The notes: a model not told the origin generated them from the letters alone. A stretch of 64,000 nucleotides of DNA from Sphingopyxis sp. Root154 (GCF_001427105.1 NZ_LMGI01000002.1:1-64000); one strand, 5' to 3'. Positions 36,175 to 45,468 are shown, counted from the stretch's first letter. Numbers and translations are program-made.

Positions 36175-38439
36175 TCAGCGCCGGAAGCTGAGCGTCGCCC
36201 AGTACCGGCGCGGTTCATTAAAATAGCCCTCGACAAAGCCGAAGCTGGTCGAGGCGTCATAGCCGGCGGTCAGCACGCGCTTGTCGGTCAGATTGTCGAC
36301 GGCGAGGCGAAGCGACAGCCCCCTGGCAGGCAGCGTGAATTCGGCGCTGGCGTTCAGGATCGCATGATCGGGCGCGCGCATCAGCGGCGAATTTTCGACA
36401 TCGATCCAGGTGAGGCTGCGGTAGGCGGCGTCGAGGCGGAAGCTCGCATCGACGCTGTCCGACAGCGCGGTCGAATAGACGATGCTGCCGCTCGCGGTGA
36501 GGTCGGGCGCCTGCTTGGGATTGCGGAAGCTGACATCGGTCGGAACGCCGCCGATCACCGAGGTGTAGCGCAGATATTTCGCATCGAGATAGCCGAAGGC
36601 GCCGCTGAGCCGCAGTTCGCGCGAGACGCGGACGTCGGCTTCGAGTTCGATGCCCTGGATCCGCGACTTGCCGGCATTGTCGGTGCGCACCACGATCAGC
36701 CCGGTGTTCGGGCTGACCGTCGAGATGAGCAGTTGCTGATCCTTGTAATCGTTGCGGAAGGCCGAGAGGTTCAGCGTGACAAGCCCGCCGAGCGTGGTCT
36801 TCAGCCCCGCCTCATACGCTGCCAGATATTCGGGATCATAGGACCCGATTTCCTCGACCGAGGTCGGTCGCCCGTTGAAGCCGCCGCTGCGGAAGCCGCG
36901 CGACCACGACACATAGCCGAGAATATCGGGAGTGAATTTATAGGAGAGCGACGCGCGCGGCGTGAAAGCCTTCCAGTCCTCGCTCAACCGGTACGAGGGC
37001 ATGCCCGCGAGCAGCGGCTGCTGGCTGTAGACCCGCATCGCGGACTGGTTCCAGACCTTCTTTTCCCACGTGTAGCGCGCGCCGAGTTCGAGCGTCAGCG
37101 CATCGGTGACATCGAAGGTCGCGTTGCCGAACAGCGCATAATTGGTCGTCTTTTGCCGGTTGGCGAAGTCGATGTTGAAATCGAGTGCGGTGGCGAGCGC
37201 GGGATCGAAACCCGCCGCGATCAGGCGCGGATAAAGCCCGTCGGCGACATAGAGTATGGTATCGTCGCGCGATTTCTCGCGGAAATAATAGGCACCGAGC
37301 AACAGCGAGCCGCGGTCGAACAGGCTGGTCGCATATTGCAGCTCCTGAGAGATCTGGCGTGCGCTCTCGTCGTGGATGTCGCCCGCATAATTGACGTCGG
37401 CCGAGGCATCGCCATCGCGCCCGAAGACCGCATGAACCCAGCGCCAGGCGCTGATCGACTTCAAGGTGCCGCCGCCGAGATCGGCCGAGAGCGTCAGCGT
37501 CGCATTGGCGGAATCGGTATCGTCGCGGTTGAGGAAGTCGGTGGTGTCGGTGCGGTCGATGCGGCCGGGCGCGGTGCAGCACGGCGCGATGAAGGCCGAT
37601 TGTAGCCCCGAGAAGAAGGTCGGAGTAGAAGACAGCATGCTGTGCGGCGTGCTGTTCTGGCGGCGGCGCAGCCCGTCGACGGTCAGAACCGCATCGATCG
37701 GCGACGCGTCATAATGGAGAGTCAGCCGGCCCGCCTGGACGTTGCGATTGCCCAGATTCTTGCCTGAGGGGACTTTCTGCCATCCCTCGCCCCATTCGCC
37801 GAGCGCGGCGACGCCGATCGCGAGATTGTCCGAAAGCCCCGCCTCGACATTGGCGCGCAGCCGGAGATCGTTGAACGAGCCGTAGCGGATGTCGCCTTCG
37901 AGCCGGTCATCCGTCGGCACGCGCGAGACGACGCTGATCGCACCGCCGATCGTGTTCTTGCCAAAGAGCGACCCCTGCGGCCCGCGCAGCACCTCGATCC
38001 GGTCGATGCCCAGAAGCTCGGTCGTCGCGCCAAAGCTGCGCGCGACATAGACGCCGTCGATATAGAGCGCGACCGCGGGATCGGAGGTGATGATGAAGTC
38101 ATTCTCGCCGACGCCGCGAATGAACGCCGAAACGCCGCCGCTGTTGCCGCCCTGCCCTGGGGTGAACTGGAGATTGGGCGCGACCTGACCGACGTCGGTG
38201 ACGCCGTCGAAGCCGCGCGAGTCGAGTTGCGCGCCGCCGATCGCGGTGATCGCGATGGGCACGTCCTGCAGCTTTTCCTCGCGCCGGCGCGCGGTGACGA
38301 CAATCTCGGTGGATTCGGCTTCGCTCGCCGCGTCCTCGGTCGCAGCGGCGGGCGCCTGCTCCTGCGCGAAAAGCGGCTGCGCCGCGGCAAGTGCCGCCAG
38401 TGCGACCGAAGCGCGGGTGAAATGCCTGTAATTTTTCAT
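36175..38439 (-). CDS. TonB-dependent outer-membrane receptor
   Basis: A 754-residue receptor with signal peptide (ASVALAALAAAQPLFAQ), TonB box STEIVVTARRREEKLQDVP, a plug with IDRIEVLRGPQGSLFGKNT, and a barrel ending WATLSFRR. The terminal residue is Arg rather than the usual aromatic, though Phe precedes it by two. RBS GAGGGG precedes the ATG. The promoter zone upstream (38461-38517) holds two kinds of palindrome. A terminator isolates it from the downstream operon. Confidence 0.87.
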   Translation of the reverse strand: MKNYRHFTRASVALAALAAAQPLFAQEQAPAAATEDAASEAESTEIVVTARRREEKLQDVPIAITAIGGAQLDSRGFDGVTDVGQVAPNLQFTPGQGGNSGGVSAFIRGVGENDFIITSDPAVALYIDGVYVARSFGATTELLGIDRIEVLRGPQGSLFGKNTIGGAISVVSRVPTDDRLEGDIRYGSFNDLRLRANVEAGLSDNLAIGVAALGEWGEGWQKVPSGKNLGNRNVQAGRLTLHYDASPIDAVLTVDGLRRRQNSTPHSMLSSTPTFFSGLQSAFIAPCCTAPGRIDRTDTTDFLNRDDTDSANATLTLSADLGGGTLKSISAWRWVHAVFGRDGDASADVNYAGDIHDESARQISQELQYATSLFDRGSLLLGAYYFREKSRDDTILYVADGLYPRLIAAGFDPALATALDFNIDFANRQKTTNYALFGNATFDVTDALTLELGARYTWEKKVWNQSAMRVYSQQPLLAGMPSYRLSEDWKAFTPRASLSYKFTPDILGYVSWSRGFRSGGFNGRPTSVEEIGSYDPEYLAAYEAGLKTTLGGLVTLNLSAFRNDYKDQQLLISTVSPNTGLIVVRTDNAGKSRIQGIELEADVRVSRELRLSGAFGYLDAKYLRYTSVIGGVPTDVSFRNPKQAPDLTASGSIVYSTALSDSVDASFRLDAAYRSLTWIDVENSPLMRAPDHAILNASAEFTLPARGLSLRLAVDNLTDKRVLTAGYDASTSFGFVEGYFNEPRRYWATLSFRR

Positions 38440-38460
38440 GTCTGCCCCTCTGCGACCCGG

Positions 38461-38517
38461 ATCATCTCCGAGATGATGTTTCTATTATGCATCGCGAATG
38501 ACATGCATTATAACGCA
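38461..38517. promoter_or_regulatory. Operator-rich region upstream of TBDR
   Basis: ATCATCTC-C-GAGATGAT (38461-38477) is a perfect palindrome with 8-bp arms, 21 nt upstream of the receptor ATG. TGCATTATAACGCA (38504-38517) is a near-perfect one of the AT-rich type seen at other promoters in this region. TATTATGCAT also lies between them. Confidence 0.5.
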
Positions 38518-38617
38518 TTTCAACATCAAATGGAAATTTGATTCAGCCTATGCGTTGTGTGCGAGGGTTTCCGGTGGACTTCTCGGCCTTCAGCGAGACG
38601 GCGACACCCGGACGCCG

Positions 38618-39760
38618 CTACTTTGCGGCGACCGCAACCTGCGCCCTGAAATGCGGGATCACGTGGGTTCCGATGTTGCGGATGGTTTCGAGGATCACGT
38701 CGTGCGGCACCGCACCCATCTGGAAAAGGAAGAGGATCTCGTCCGCCCCGGCGTCGAACAGGCGCTGGACGTAGCGGATGCAATCGTCGGCGGTGCCATA
38801 GGCGTCCTGCACTTCCTCATAAGCGCCGGTATGTTCGGACCCGATGGTGATTTTTTCCTCAGACAGATAGGCGACAACCGCCGCCTTTTCCTGCTGAAGG
38901 ATCGCCGCCTGTTCATCGCCCGACAGATCCTCAACCGTCGGCTTGGGGCCGCCCTGATACCAGTAACCGAGCGATTCGACGAAAAAGCGCTGACCGCGAA
39001 GGCCGATGCGCCGAGCCTTTTCGCGGTCATCGAGCACCAGCGCCGGACAGAGCGCAGCAAGATGTTCGGTCGGGCGGAAGCCGACCTGATCCCCGGCCTT
39101 GCGGTTCGCCCAGGCGGCGCGATAGATCGCATTCTTGCTCGCGATGTCGTCGGGTCCGGCAAAACCAAGCACGAGCGCGCCAATCCCACGCGCGCCCGCG
39201 GTCGTCAGCGCGTCGGCGCGGGTGCACGCCATATAGAGCGGCGGGTGCGGGTCCTGATACGGCTTGGGATGGATCGGGCGGCGCGGAATCTGGATATATT
39301 CGCCGTCATGTTCGATCTCGTCCTGCACCATGATTTTCGGGATCAGGTACATCGATTCATCGATCATCGGCTGAAGCGCACCCAGATCATAGCCGAAGGT
39401 TCCCGCTTCCTGCTGCGTGCCGCCCTTGCCCATGCCGAAATGGACACGGCCCTTGGAAAGAATATCGAGCGTCGCGATCCGTTCGGCGACCTTGACCGGG
39501 TGGTTCATTGCAGGCGGCAGGCAGACGACGCCATGGCCGATGCCGAGCCGCGTGGTCTTGCCGGCAAGAAAGGCGAGGAAGGTCTCCGGCGCCGACATGT
39601 GCGCATATTGGGTGAGCGCGGTATGCTCCACCGCCCAGACGGTATCGAACCCCATTTCCTCGGCGAGCAGCGATTGTTCGATAATCTCGTGAAAGCAGCG
39701 CGCTTCGTTCGCGCGCGAGGTGTCGACCATCTGCGCTTCGTAAATAATCGAAAATTTCAT
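38618..39760 (-). CDS. LLM-class flavin-dependent monooxygenase (luciferase-like)
   Basis: A 380-residue TIM-barrel F420/FMN-type oxidoreductase: MKFSIIYEAQMVDTS start, EEMGFDTVWAVEHT near residue 40, LGIGHGVVCLPPAMNHPVKVAERIA, and DILSKGRVHFGMGKGGTQQE. It needs reduced flavin from a separate reductase. ATG at 39760 begins the conserved strand; the 41-residue in-frame extension upstream is not family-like. It is divergent from the SDR at 39904, and TCCAATTGGA (39831-39840) is a candidate operator between them. Confidence 0.83.
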   Translation of the reverse strand: MKFSIIYEAQMVDTSRANEARCFHEIIEQSLLAEEMGFDTVWAVEHTALTQYAHMSAPETFLAFLAGKTTRLGIGHGVVCLPPAMNHPVKVAERIATLDILSKGRVHFGMGKGGTQQEAGTFGYDLGALQPMIDESMYLIPKIMVQDEIEHDGEYIQIPRRPIHPKPYQDPHPPLYMACTRADALTTAGARGIGALVLGFAGPDDIASKNAIYRAAWANRKAGDQVGFRPTEHLAALCPALVLDDREKARRIGLRGQRFFVESLGYWYQGGPKPTVEDLSGDEQAAILQQEKAAVVAYLSEEKITIGSEHTGAYEEVQDAYGTADDCIRYVQRLFDAGADEILFLFQMGAVPHDVILETIRNIGTHVIPHFRAQVAVAAK

Positions 39761-39903
39761 GAGCGTCCGATCCTCTCCGTTATCCCGCATTTTTTGCGAG
39801 CATAAGGCGGCCATCCGCGCCCGTTCCTCGTCCAATTGGATCAATTCGCCTGGCCATGCCGGTGCTACGAAATCGGGCAACAAGGGATGGAGAGAGGATC
39901 GAG

Positions 39904-40668
39904 ATGGGCATGTTCGAGGGCAAGGTCGCGCTGGTAACCGGCGGCGCTTCGGGAATCGGCGTCGCGGCGGCGTTCCGCTTTGCCGAAGAGGGCGCCGCGG
40001 TCGTTGTCGCCGACATCAACGAAGCCGGCGCCGAGGCGATCGCCGACGCGATCCGCACGAAAGGCGGACGCGCGCGCGCCATCCGCTGCGACGTCGCCAG
40101 CACCGCCGACAATGACGCGATGGTCGCGGCAGCGAAACAGGATTTCGGGCGGCTCGACGCCGCCTTTCTGAATGCGGGCGCCTATGCGCAGACCGGTTTC
40201 GAGGAATCGGGCACCGCGACCTTCGACACGATGGTCGCAATCAACCTCAAGGGCGCATGGCTGGGACTGCAATCAGTGCTGCCCGCACTCGAGCGCGGCG
40301 GTGCGGCGGTGGTAACCGCATCGACCTCCGGCGTCATCGGGCTGAATGTGGCGGCCGCCTATAGCGCCGCCAAGCACGGCGTGATCGGGCTGGTGCGATC
40401 GACGTCACAGAGCTTCGCTGCGCGCGGCCTGCGCGTCAACGCGATCTGCCCCGGACCGGTCGCGACCGCGATCCTCGGCGTGGCGGAGCAGGCCCCTATC
40501 CAGCCGGCCGATACGCTCGCGCTCCCCGATTATGGCGGCGTGCTGTTGCCCCAGCATATCGCGGAGGTCGCGCTGTTCCTCGCAAGCCCGCGCTCGGGCG
40601 GGATCAACGGGCAGTCGCATATCGTCGACGCGGGATATCTGGCCAGCTATCCGCCGATGCCCGAATGA
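39904..40668 (+). CDS. Short-chain dehydrogenase/reductase
   Basis: A 254-residue classical SDR: cofactor loop TGGASGIG, Asp in VVADINEAG suggesting NAD, LNAGAY, Ser in TASTSGV, catalytic YSAAK, then VNAICPGPVATAI. RBS GAGAGG precedes the ATG. It is divergent from the LLM monooxygenase and convergent with the SnoaL gene 14 nt away. Substrate is unknown; secondary alcohols of a ring compound fit the setting. Confidence 0.82.
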   Translation: MGMFEGKVALVTGGASGIGVAAAFRFAEEGAAVVVADINEAGAEAIADAIRTKGGRARAIRCDVASTADNDAMVAAAKQDFGRLDAAFLNAGAYAQTGFEESGTATFDTMVAINLKGAWLGLQSVLPALERGGAAVVTASTSGVIGLNVAAAYSAAKHGVIGLVRSTSQSFAARGLRVNAICPGPVATAILGVAEQAPIQPADTLALPDYGGVLLPQHIAEVALFLASPRSGGINGQSHIVDAGYLASYPPMPE

Positions 40669-40681
40669 GCCTGCGGGCGCG

Positions 40682-41131
40682 TCACTCGCGCACGACGCGG
40701 ATGCGGCTGAGCCGGGTCCTGGCGATCAGCCAGCGTCCGCGCGCCTTGCGGTAGCAATCGTGATAATGTCCGAAACCATGGCGCGAGCGGCCTGCCAGGT
40801 CGCTTCCCTCGCCCGCCCAGAAATGGTCGTCCATCGCCCAGATGCCCTCGGCGTCGCGTGCGCCGGTGAAGCGGATTTCAAAGCTGTGGACATGATGGAC
40901 CGTCGTGGCATGTTCGAGCGTCGCGGCGACCCCTGCGACAAAAGCGTCGGCACCGGTGGTCAACAGTCCTTCATCCGTTTCACCCGGCATTTCGCGAAAG
41001 TCGCCAATCATGTCGTCGGTGAGCAGGCTGCGCAGCAGCGCCCAGTCCTTGGTGTCGAGCGCGCGCAGATAGCGCGCCTTGAGCAACCTTATCTCCTCGA
41101 TCGCAGCGAGGTTGACGGCTTCGGTCATCAT
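40682..41131 (-). CDS. SnoaL/NTF2-like protein
   Basis: A 149-residue cone-fold protein. EIRLLKARYLRALDTKDWAL near the N-terminus, LLTDDMIGDF, and the C-terminal GFGHYHDCYRKARGRWLIAR follow the ring-hydroxylating-dioxygenase-beta-like pattern. The ATG directly follows the stop of the sulfotransferase gene. It is one of four NTF2-fold proteins in the catabolic half of the window. Its role (isomerase, dehydratase or binding) cannot be read from sequence. Confidence 0.75.
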   Translation of the reverse strand: MMTEAVNLAAIEEIRLLKARYLRALDTKDWALLRSLLTDDMIGDFREMPGETDEGLLTTGADAFVAGVAATLEHATTVHHVHSFEIRFTGARDAEGIWAMDDHFWAGEGSDLAGRSRHGFGHYHDCYRKARGRWLIARTRLSRIRVVRE

Positions 41132-42304
41132 CTATTCCCCTCCCAGGAAGGCGGCTCGATAGGCCGCGAAACGCTGTTCTACACCGGAGCGGTCCAGACC
41201 GAAATCTTCAAGCGCATATTTATGCGGCGCGCGATCCTCGCGCTTGTTCGCTTCGGTCCATTCGGCCATGCCCGCGCACACTGTGTCGGTGACATCGATC
41301 CCCGCCGCCTCAAGCACGCGCACGCCCTCGCCGATCGGGTCGTCCAGCAGATCGGCGTAGCGGACATCGATGAAATTCTGCCCCGCGACCTGTCCGCGCA
41401 CCGCCATGAAACGGTCGAGCAGCTCGGCGAGCCGCGGCACCCAGAAGGCGGCGACGCTCGCGGGATCGACGCGGTCGGATACCATCTGGTAGAGGCTATG
41501 CTCCATGCTGCAATAGCTCGGCACCGTCGCGACCGGATCGCGATGCGTCATCACGATCTTCGCCTCGGGGAAAACCTCGATCACCGCATCGAGCGCGAGC
41601 AGGTGGCCCGGGGTCTTGAGCACCCATTTCGCACCCGCGCGGCTCTGGTCCTGCCATTGCAGCGACTGGAGGATCTGCTTGAGGTCGCGGTAGCACTGGA
41701 TGCGGTCGTTGTCGGTCAGCCAGCGCGCATAGCCCGGAACATAGTATGTCCCCTCGATCATCGTGCTCGAATAGAGCTGGCCGAGGATGATCAGCTCCTC
41801 GTCAGGCTGGTCGATGCTCATCGGGTGGATCGACATCAGGTCGGGAATCGTCGCGAGCATATAGTCCAGAAAGCCGCGCGCCGCCTCACGACGCGGTTCG
41901 GGATTGCCGCGCTCCTCCCCCGGAAAGGGAGCGTAATTCTGCGTCTCGAACCAGCGCGTGCCGGTCATTCCCGGGGCCGACGCGAGCATCCGGTGCAGCA
42001 TCGTGCTGCCGGTGCGCGGCAGCCCGACGACCACGGCCGCGACCTCGACCTTCTCGTCGAGAATTTCCGGGTGGCGCTTGATCAGGTCGACATGGCGCAA
42101 GCGGTTGACGAGGCCGTTGACGATCATCGCCGAGGCGCTCGTAACGCCCGCCTCGCTGAGCCGGGCTTCGGTATTGAGCGCCGGGATCAGGGCGTCGATA
42201 TTGGCGAAGAACCAGGTGTTGCCGAAATCCGAAAGCCCCGTCTGTTCGCACGCTCGCGCCACGAGCACATCGCGATTCGGCACTTGGCTAATTGCCTCTT
42301 TCAC
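41132..42304 (-). CDS. PAPS-dependent sulfotransferase family protein
   Basis: A 390-residue sulfotransferase. The 5'-phosphosulfate loop AVVVGLPRTGSTMLHRMLA is near residue 95, and the 3'-phosphate region KIVMTHRDPVATVPSYCS is near residue 245. Such proteins move sulfate onto hydroxyls of steroids, carbohydrates or lipids. A GTG at 42304 is the preferred start: AGAGAGGA lies 6 nt before it, while the ATG at 42322 has no ribosome site and sits inside the AT-rich control region. It shares an operon with the SnoaL-like gene. Confidence 0.8.
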   Translation of the reverse strand: MKEAISQVPNRDVLVARACEQTGLSDFGNTWFFANIDALIPALNTEARLSEAGVTSASAMIVNGLVNRLRHVDLIKRHPEILDEKVEVAAVVVGLPRTGSTMLHRMLASAPGMTGTRWFETQNYAPFPGEERGNPEPRREAARGFLDYMLATIPDLMSIHPMSIDQPDEELIILGQLYSSTMIEGTYYVPGYARWLTDNDRIQCYRDLKQILQSLQWQDQSRAGAKWVLKTPGHLLALDAVIEVFPEAKIVMTHRDPVATVPSYCSMEHSLYQMVSDRVDPASVAAFWVPRLAELLDRFMAVRGQVAGQNFIDVRYADLLDDPIGEGVRVLEAAGIDVTDTVCAGMAEWTEANKREDRAPHKYALEDFGLDRSGVEQRFAAYRAAFLGGE

Positions 42305-42323
42305 GGTCCATCCTCTCTGCATT

Positions 42324-42377
42324 ATGATAGCAATTATATATATGACGTACGATATTCGTATTCACATATGCTATCAT
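42324..42377. promoter_or_regulatory. Inverted-repeat control region of the sulfotransferase operon
   Basis: ATGATAGCA (42324-42332) and TGCTATCAT (42369-42377) are perfect 9-bp inverted repeats. They flank a smaller perfect palindrome TACGA-TAT-TCGTA (42348-42360). The stretch is strongly AT-rich against its surroundings, as expected for a promoter/operator. Confidence 0.5.
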
Positions 42378-42400
42378 CTACGCAGAAAGAAGCAACACCC

Positions 42401-43537
42401 TTAGGCGCTGAAGCCACCCAATTCGGTCATTCCGGCGTGGAGCAGGTGGACAAGCTGCGACTGACGCCGGGCGCCGGTCTTGGCGAAGATCGAGCGCAGG
42501 TGCGAGCGCGCGGTGTTGTGCGCGATGCCCAGCCGGTCGGCGGCTTCGACCAGCGAACCGCCTCCGGCAAGCGCCGCTGCGAGCATCGCTTCCATCCGCG
42601 TCAGCTGGAACAGGTCGCGGATCGCTTCGGGATCGGGCGCCGCATCCTGTCCCGGATCGCTGATGAACAAGGCCAGTGCCGCGCCCTTGCCGCCGCGCAT
42701 GAAAGCCGGGGTGGTCACCGCCTTGGCGACGACGCCCAGATCGCGCCGCCCCGATGGCCGCTCGATACGGAAGCGCTGCGGCGGCGAGGCGGCGGGGTCG
42801 GCCTCCGCGCTGAGCAATTTGAGCAGTTTTTCGAGCGTGCGGTGCGCGCTGCCCGCCGCCAGCCGGAGCCGCCCGCCCGCGAGCGTCAGCCCGTCCTCCT
42901 CGGCCAGCAACCGCTCGGCGACCGCGTTGGTGCGGATCACCTTTCCGTCGTGGTCGAGCGTGATCGCCGCGACGCCCATCTGTTCGACAACGCCGCGATA
43001 GACGCCATGTTCGGCGCCCGACGCCTGCAACCGTTCGAACAACTGGATGGCATGGCGCAGATGCGGAACAAGCGCCTGCAACGCATCGCGCTCGGCGGCG
43101 CCGAAATCGTGCCGGCTGCGGTCGCGCGTCACGCGAAGCCGCGCCTCGAAACCGCTGTCGAAACGCAGGTCGACGCCGAGGATCTGGTCGCCTCCCGCGG
43201 CTTCGAGGAAGTCGCGCCAGAAATCGCTCGTGCGCGCCGCCCCTTGCACAAAGTCGCTGAACGAAAGGACCTTGCCTTCGGGAAGGCCCTTGAACGGGTC
43301 GCTCGCGAAGAAGCTTTCGGCATAGTCTTCGCTGGTTTGCGGATCGGCGTCGGGGGTCACGATCGTTCCGGGTTTGCGCGTGCCCGGCATCGTCAGGATC
43401 AGTGTCGCATAGGTGCCGTCGAGATAGAGCGCGAGACCGCGCAGAAAATCCTCCCACGGCGTGTCGGTCAGCAGGCCACCGAACAGGTCGGCGAGCAGCT
43501 TCGAAAATTCCGCGGCGGGTCCGCCTGCCATCACCAT
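42401..43537 (-). CDS. LuxR-type regulator with PAS-like sensory region
   Basis: A 378-residue regulator. The N-terminal 170 residues have no clear match. A PAS-like stretch follows (MGVAAITLDHDGKVIRTNAV, AERLLAEEDGL), and a LuxR helix-turn-helix lies at the C-terminus (LTRMEAMLAAALAGGGSLVE, AADRLGIAHNTARSHLRSIF, AKTGARRQSQLVHLL). Several starts are possible; ATG at 43537 has AAGG ahead and avoids overlapping the divergent esterase promoter, while 43558 would be 7 residues longer. It probably controls the divergent esterase and/or the sulfotransferase operon. Confidence 0.78.
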   Translation of the reverse strand: MVMAGGPAAEFSKLLADLFGGLLTDTPWEDFLRGLALYLDGTYATLILTMPGTRKPGTIVTPDADPQTSEDYAESFFASDPFKGLPEGKVLSFSDFVQGAARTSDFWRDFLEAAGGDQILGVDLRFDSGFEARLRVTRDRSRHDFGAAERDALQALVPHLRHAIQLFERLQASGAEHGVYRGVVEQMGVAAITLDHDGKVIRTNAVAERLLAEEDGLTLAGGRLRLAAGSAHRTLEKLLKLLSAEADPAASPPQRFRIERPSGRRDLGVVAKAVTTPAFMRGGKGAALALFISDPGQDAAPDPEAIRDLFQLTRMEAMLAAALAGGGSLVEAADRLGIAHNTARSHLRSIFAKTGARRQSQLVHLLHAGMTELGGFSA

Positions 43538-43586
43538 CGCACCTTCATTTCCATCCATTCCATCCCACAAGCCGGAGAGTTTTGCC

Positions 43587-44522
43587 ATGCCCATTGATCC
43601 CGCGCTCGCGCCGTTGCTCGATATGATGAACGCACTGCCGCATATGAACGCGCCCTTCGATCCGGCCGCGCTGCGACTGGCCGACGAACAGCCTATGCCG
43701 GTGCCCAAGGCCGATGTGGCCGAGGTGCGCGACGTCACGCTCGAGACCAGTGCGGGGGCCGCGAAGGCGCGCCTTTATCGCCCCGCGCCCGGGACAACGC
43801 CCCCCCTGCTCGTCTTCATCCACGGCGGCGGCTGGGTGTTCGGGACGCTCGATACCCATGATCCGCTGTGCCGCGCGCTCGCCGCGGCGGCCGAAATCGC
43901 GGTGCTCTCGCTCGAATATCCGCGCGCGCCCGAGCATCGCTATCCGGCCGCGCTCGATACCGTTCGCGCCGCGGTCGTGACCGTGGTTGAACAGGCCGAT
44001 GCGCTCGGCATCGACGCCGGCCGGATCGCGGTCGGCGGCGACAGCGCGGGCGGCAATTTGTCCGCCGCGCTGTGCCTCGCCACGCGCGACGAGGGCGGCC
44101 CCGCGATCGCGCACCAGCTGCTGCTCTATCCCGTGGTCGACAATGACTTCACCCGCGCCTCCTATGTCGAAAACGCCACCGGCTATATGCTGAGCAGCGA
44201 AATGATGCAGTGGTTCTGGGCGCAATATCTGGGCGATGCCGGTCGCGCCGCCGGCCCCCTTGCGACGCCGATCCGCGCCGACAGCCTCGCCGGCCTGCCG
44301 TCGGCGACGATCGTCACCGCCGAGTTCGACCCGCTGCGCGACGAGGGCATCGCCTATGCCGAGCGACTGAAGGCGGCGGGCGTGGCGGTGACGCATGACC
44401 ATTTCCCTGGCGTGATCCACGGATTTGCCAGCATGCTGGGCATGCTGCCGCAGGCCGATGTCGCGGTGGGAACGGCCGCCCGGGGATTGCGGGCCGCCTT
44501 CGCGATGGAAACCGTGGCATAA
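43587..44522 (+). CDS. Alpha/beta hydrolase, HSL family (esterase/lipase)
   Basis: A 311-residue esterase of the hormone-sensitive-lipase type. The oxyanion-hole motif HGGGWVFG is at about residue 82, the nucleophile elbow GGDSAGGNLS at about 152, the catalytic acid in EFDPLRDEG at about 250, and the His in PGVIHGFASM at about 280. ATG at 43587 follows GGAGAG. It is divergent from the LuxR-type gene. Hydrolysis of a steroid or other acyl ester fits the setting. Confidence 0.85.
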   Translation: MPIDPALAPLLDMMNALPHMNAPFDPAALRLADEQPMPVPKADVAEVRDVTLETSAGAAKARLYRPAPGTTPPLLVFIHGGGWVFGTLDTHDPLCRALAAAAEIAVLSLEYPRAPEHRYPAALDTVRAAVVTVVEQADALGIDAGRIAVGGDSAGGNLSAALCLATRDEGGPAIAHQLLLYPVVDNDFTRASYVENATGYMLSSEMMQWFWAQYLGDAGRAAGPLATPIRADSLAGLPSATIVTAEFDPLRDEGIAYAERLKAAGVAVTHDHFPGVIHGFASMLGMLPQADVAVGTAARGLRAAFAMETVA

Positions 44523-44550
44523 TCGGGGTGCAGGGGTCGGTGCCTTCGCA

Positions 44551-45327
44551 TCAGACCCCGTAACCGCCCGCGACCGCAATCTGCTGCCCCGTGACGTAGG
44601 CAGCTTTGGACGAGGCAAGGAAAACCGCCGCATGACCGATTTCCTCGGGACGACCCCAGCGCTTGAGCGCGAGATTCTTGTGAACCTCGGCGGTCCATGC
44701 GTCGTCGAACACGCCTTGCTTCGAAAGTTCGAGGAACATGCCGGCCTCGATCACGCCGACGAGGATGGAGTTGGCGCGGATGCCATGCTTCCCCTCCTCG
44801 CGCGCGATGCCCTTGACCAGCGCTTCGTTCGCGGCTTTGGGCGCGACCGACAGGCCGTCCTTGTCGGGCCAGCGGAGGTCGCCGGCCGACCCCAGATGGA
44901 CGAACGAGCCTCCGCCATGTTCGCGCATGTGCGGAATGATAAGATGCGTGGCGCCGAAAAAGCCATGAACCTCGACGTCGATCGCGCGGCGCAATTGTTC
45001 GGGGGTCGTGTCGGCGAGATGGACTTGCGCGACGAGCGGGCCGGCGCCCCACAGCATGGTATGGATGCGGCCGTGCGTGGCAATGGCGCCCGCAATGGTG
45101 GCGTCGAGCGCGTCGTCGTCGGTGACGTCGCACTGGTGCAGGCTCGCCTTGCGCCCCGACGCTTCGATGCGCTCGGCCAGCGCCTCGGCCTCCGCCTGCT
45201 TCGAGCGCCAAGCGATCGCAATGTCGCTCCCCGCCGCCGCGAATTCGCCCGCAACCGCCGCGCCGATGCCGCCGGTCGCGCCGAAAATCAGCGTCGCGCC
45301 CTCGGGAAACTGCGAACTTTCACCCAT
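44551..45327 (-). CDS. SDR-family protein lacking the catalytic Tyr
   Basis: A 258-residue SDR fold with the cofactor loop FGATGGIG and a C-terminal VTGQQIAVAGGYGV. The normal Y-x-x-x-K pair reads S-V-A-P-K (GLSVAPKAANEAL), so Ser stands where the Tyr should be, and the NNAG motif reads WGAG. RBS AAGGAGGGTGAAG is excellent. It may use a different acid, bind rather than convert its ligand, or be inactive. It is convergent with the esterase and divergent from the Rieske oxygenase operon. Confidence 0.78.
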   Translation of the reverse strand: MGESSQFPEGATLIFGATGGIGAAVAGEFAAAGSDIAIAWRSKQAEAEALAERIEASGRKASLHQCDVTDDDALDATIAGAIATHGRIHTMLWGAGPLVAQVHLADTTPEQLRRAIDVEVHGFFGATHLIIPHMREHGGGSFVHLGSAGDLRWPDKDGLSVAPKAANEALVKGIAREEGKHGIRANSILVGVIEAGMFLELSKQGVFDDAWTAEVHKNLALKRWGRPEEIGHAAVFLASSKAAYVTGQQIAVAGGYGV

Positions 45328-45349
45328 CTTCACCCTCCTTGAACTACAA

Positions 45350-45430
45350 AATATTGCATAATGTCGACAATAGTGAGATATGTTATCGAAATGCGATGAC
45401 ATCGCAAGTTTTCAAAACGCATAATGACAA
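45350..45430. promoter_or_regulatory. AT-rich divergent promoter region before the Rieske oxygenase
   Basis: The stretch contains TTGCATAATG (near 45354) and TTTTCAAAACGCATAATGA (near 45409). The latter closely resembles CTTTCAAAAACGCAATCAT upstream of kstD. It separates the SDR at 44551 from the Rieske operon, and probably serves both. Confidence 0.4.
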
Positions 45431-45468
45431 TGTCTGATGTAAATCCGGGCATGAATGGGAGATTTCCA

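Noticed and set aside
40532-43597. A 1021-codon open frame on the plus strand
   Set aside because: It runs antisense to the SnoaL, sulfotransferase and LuxR genes and through their AT-rich promoter; the product is His/Arg-rich and without domains.
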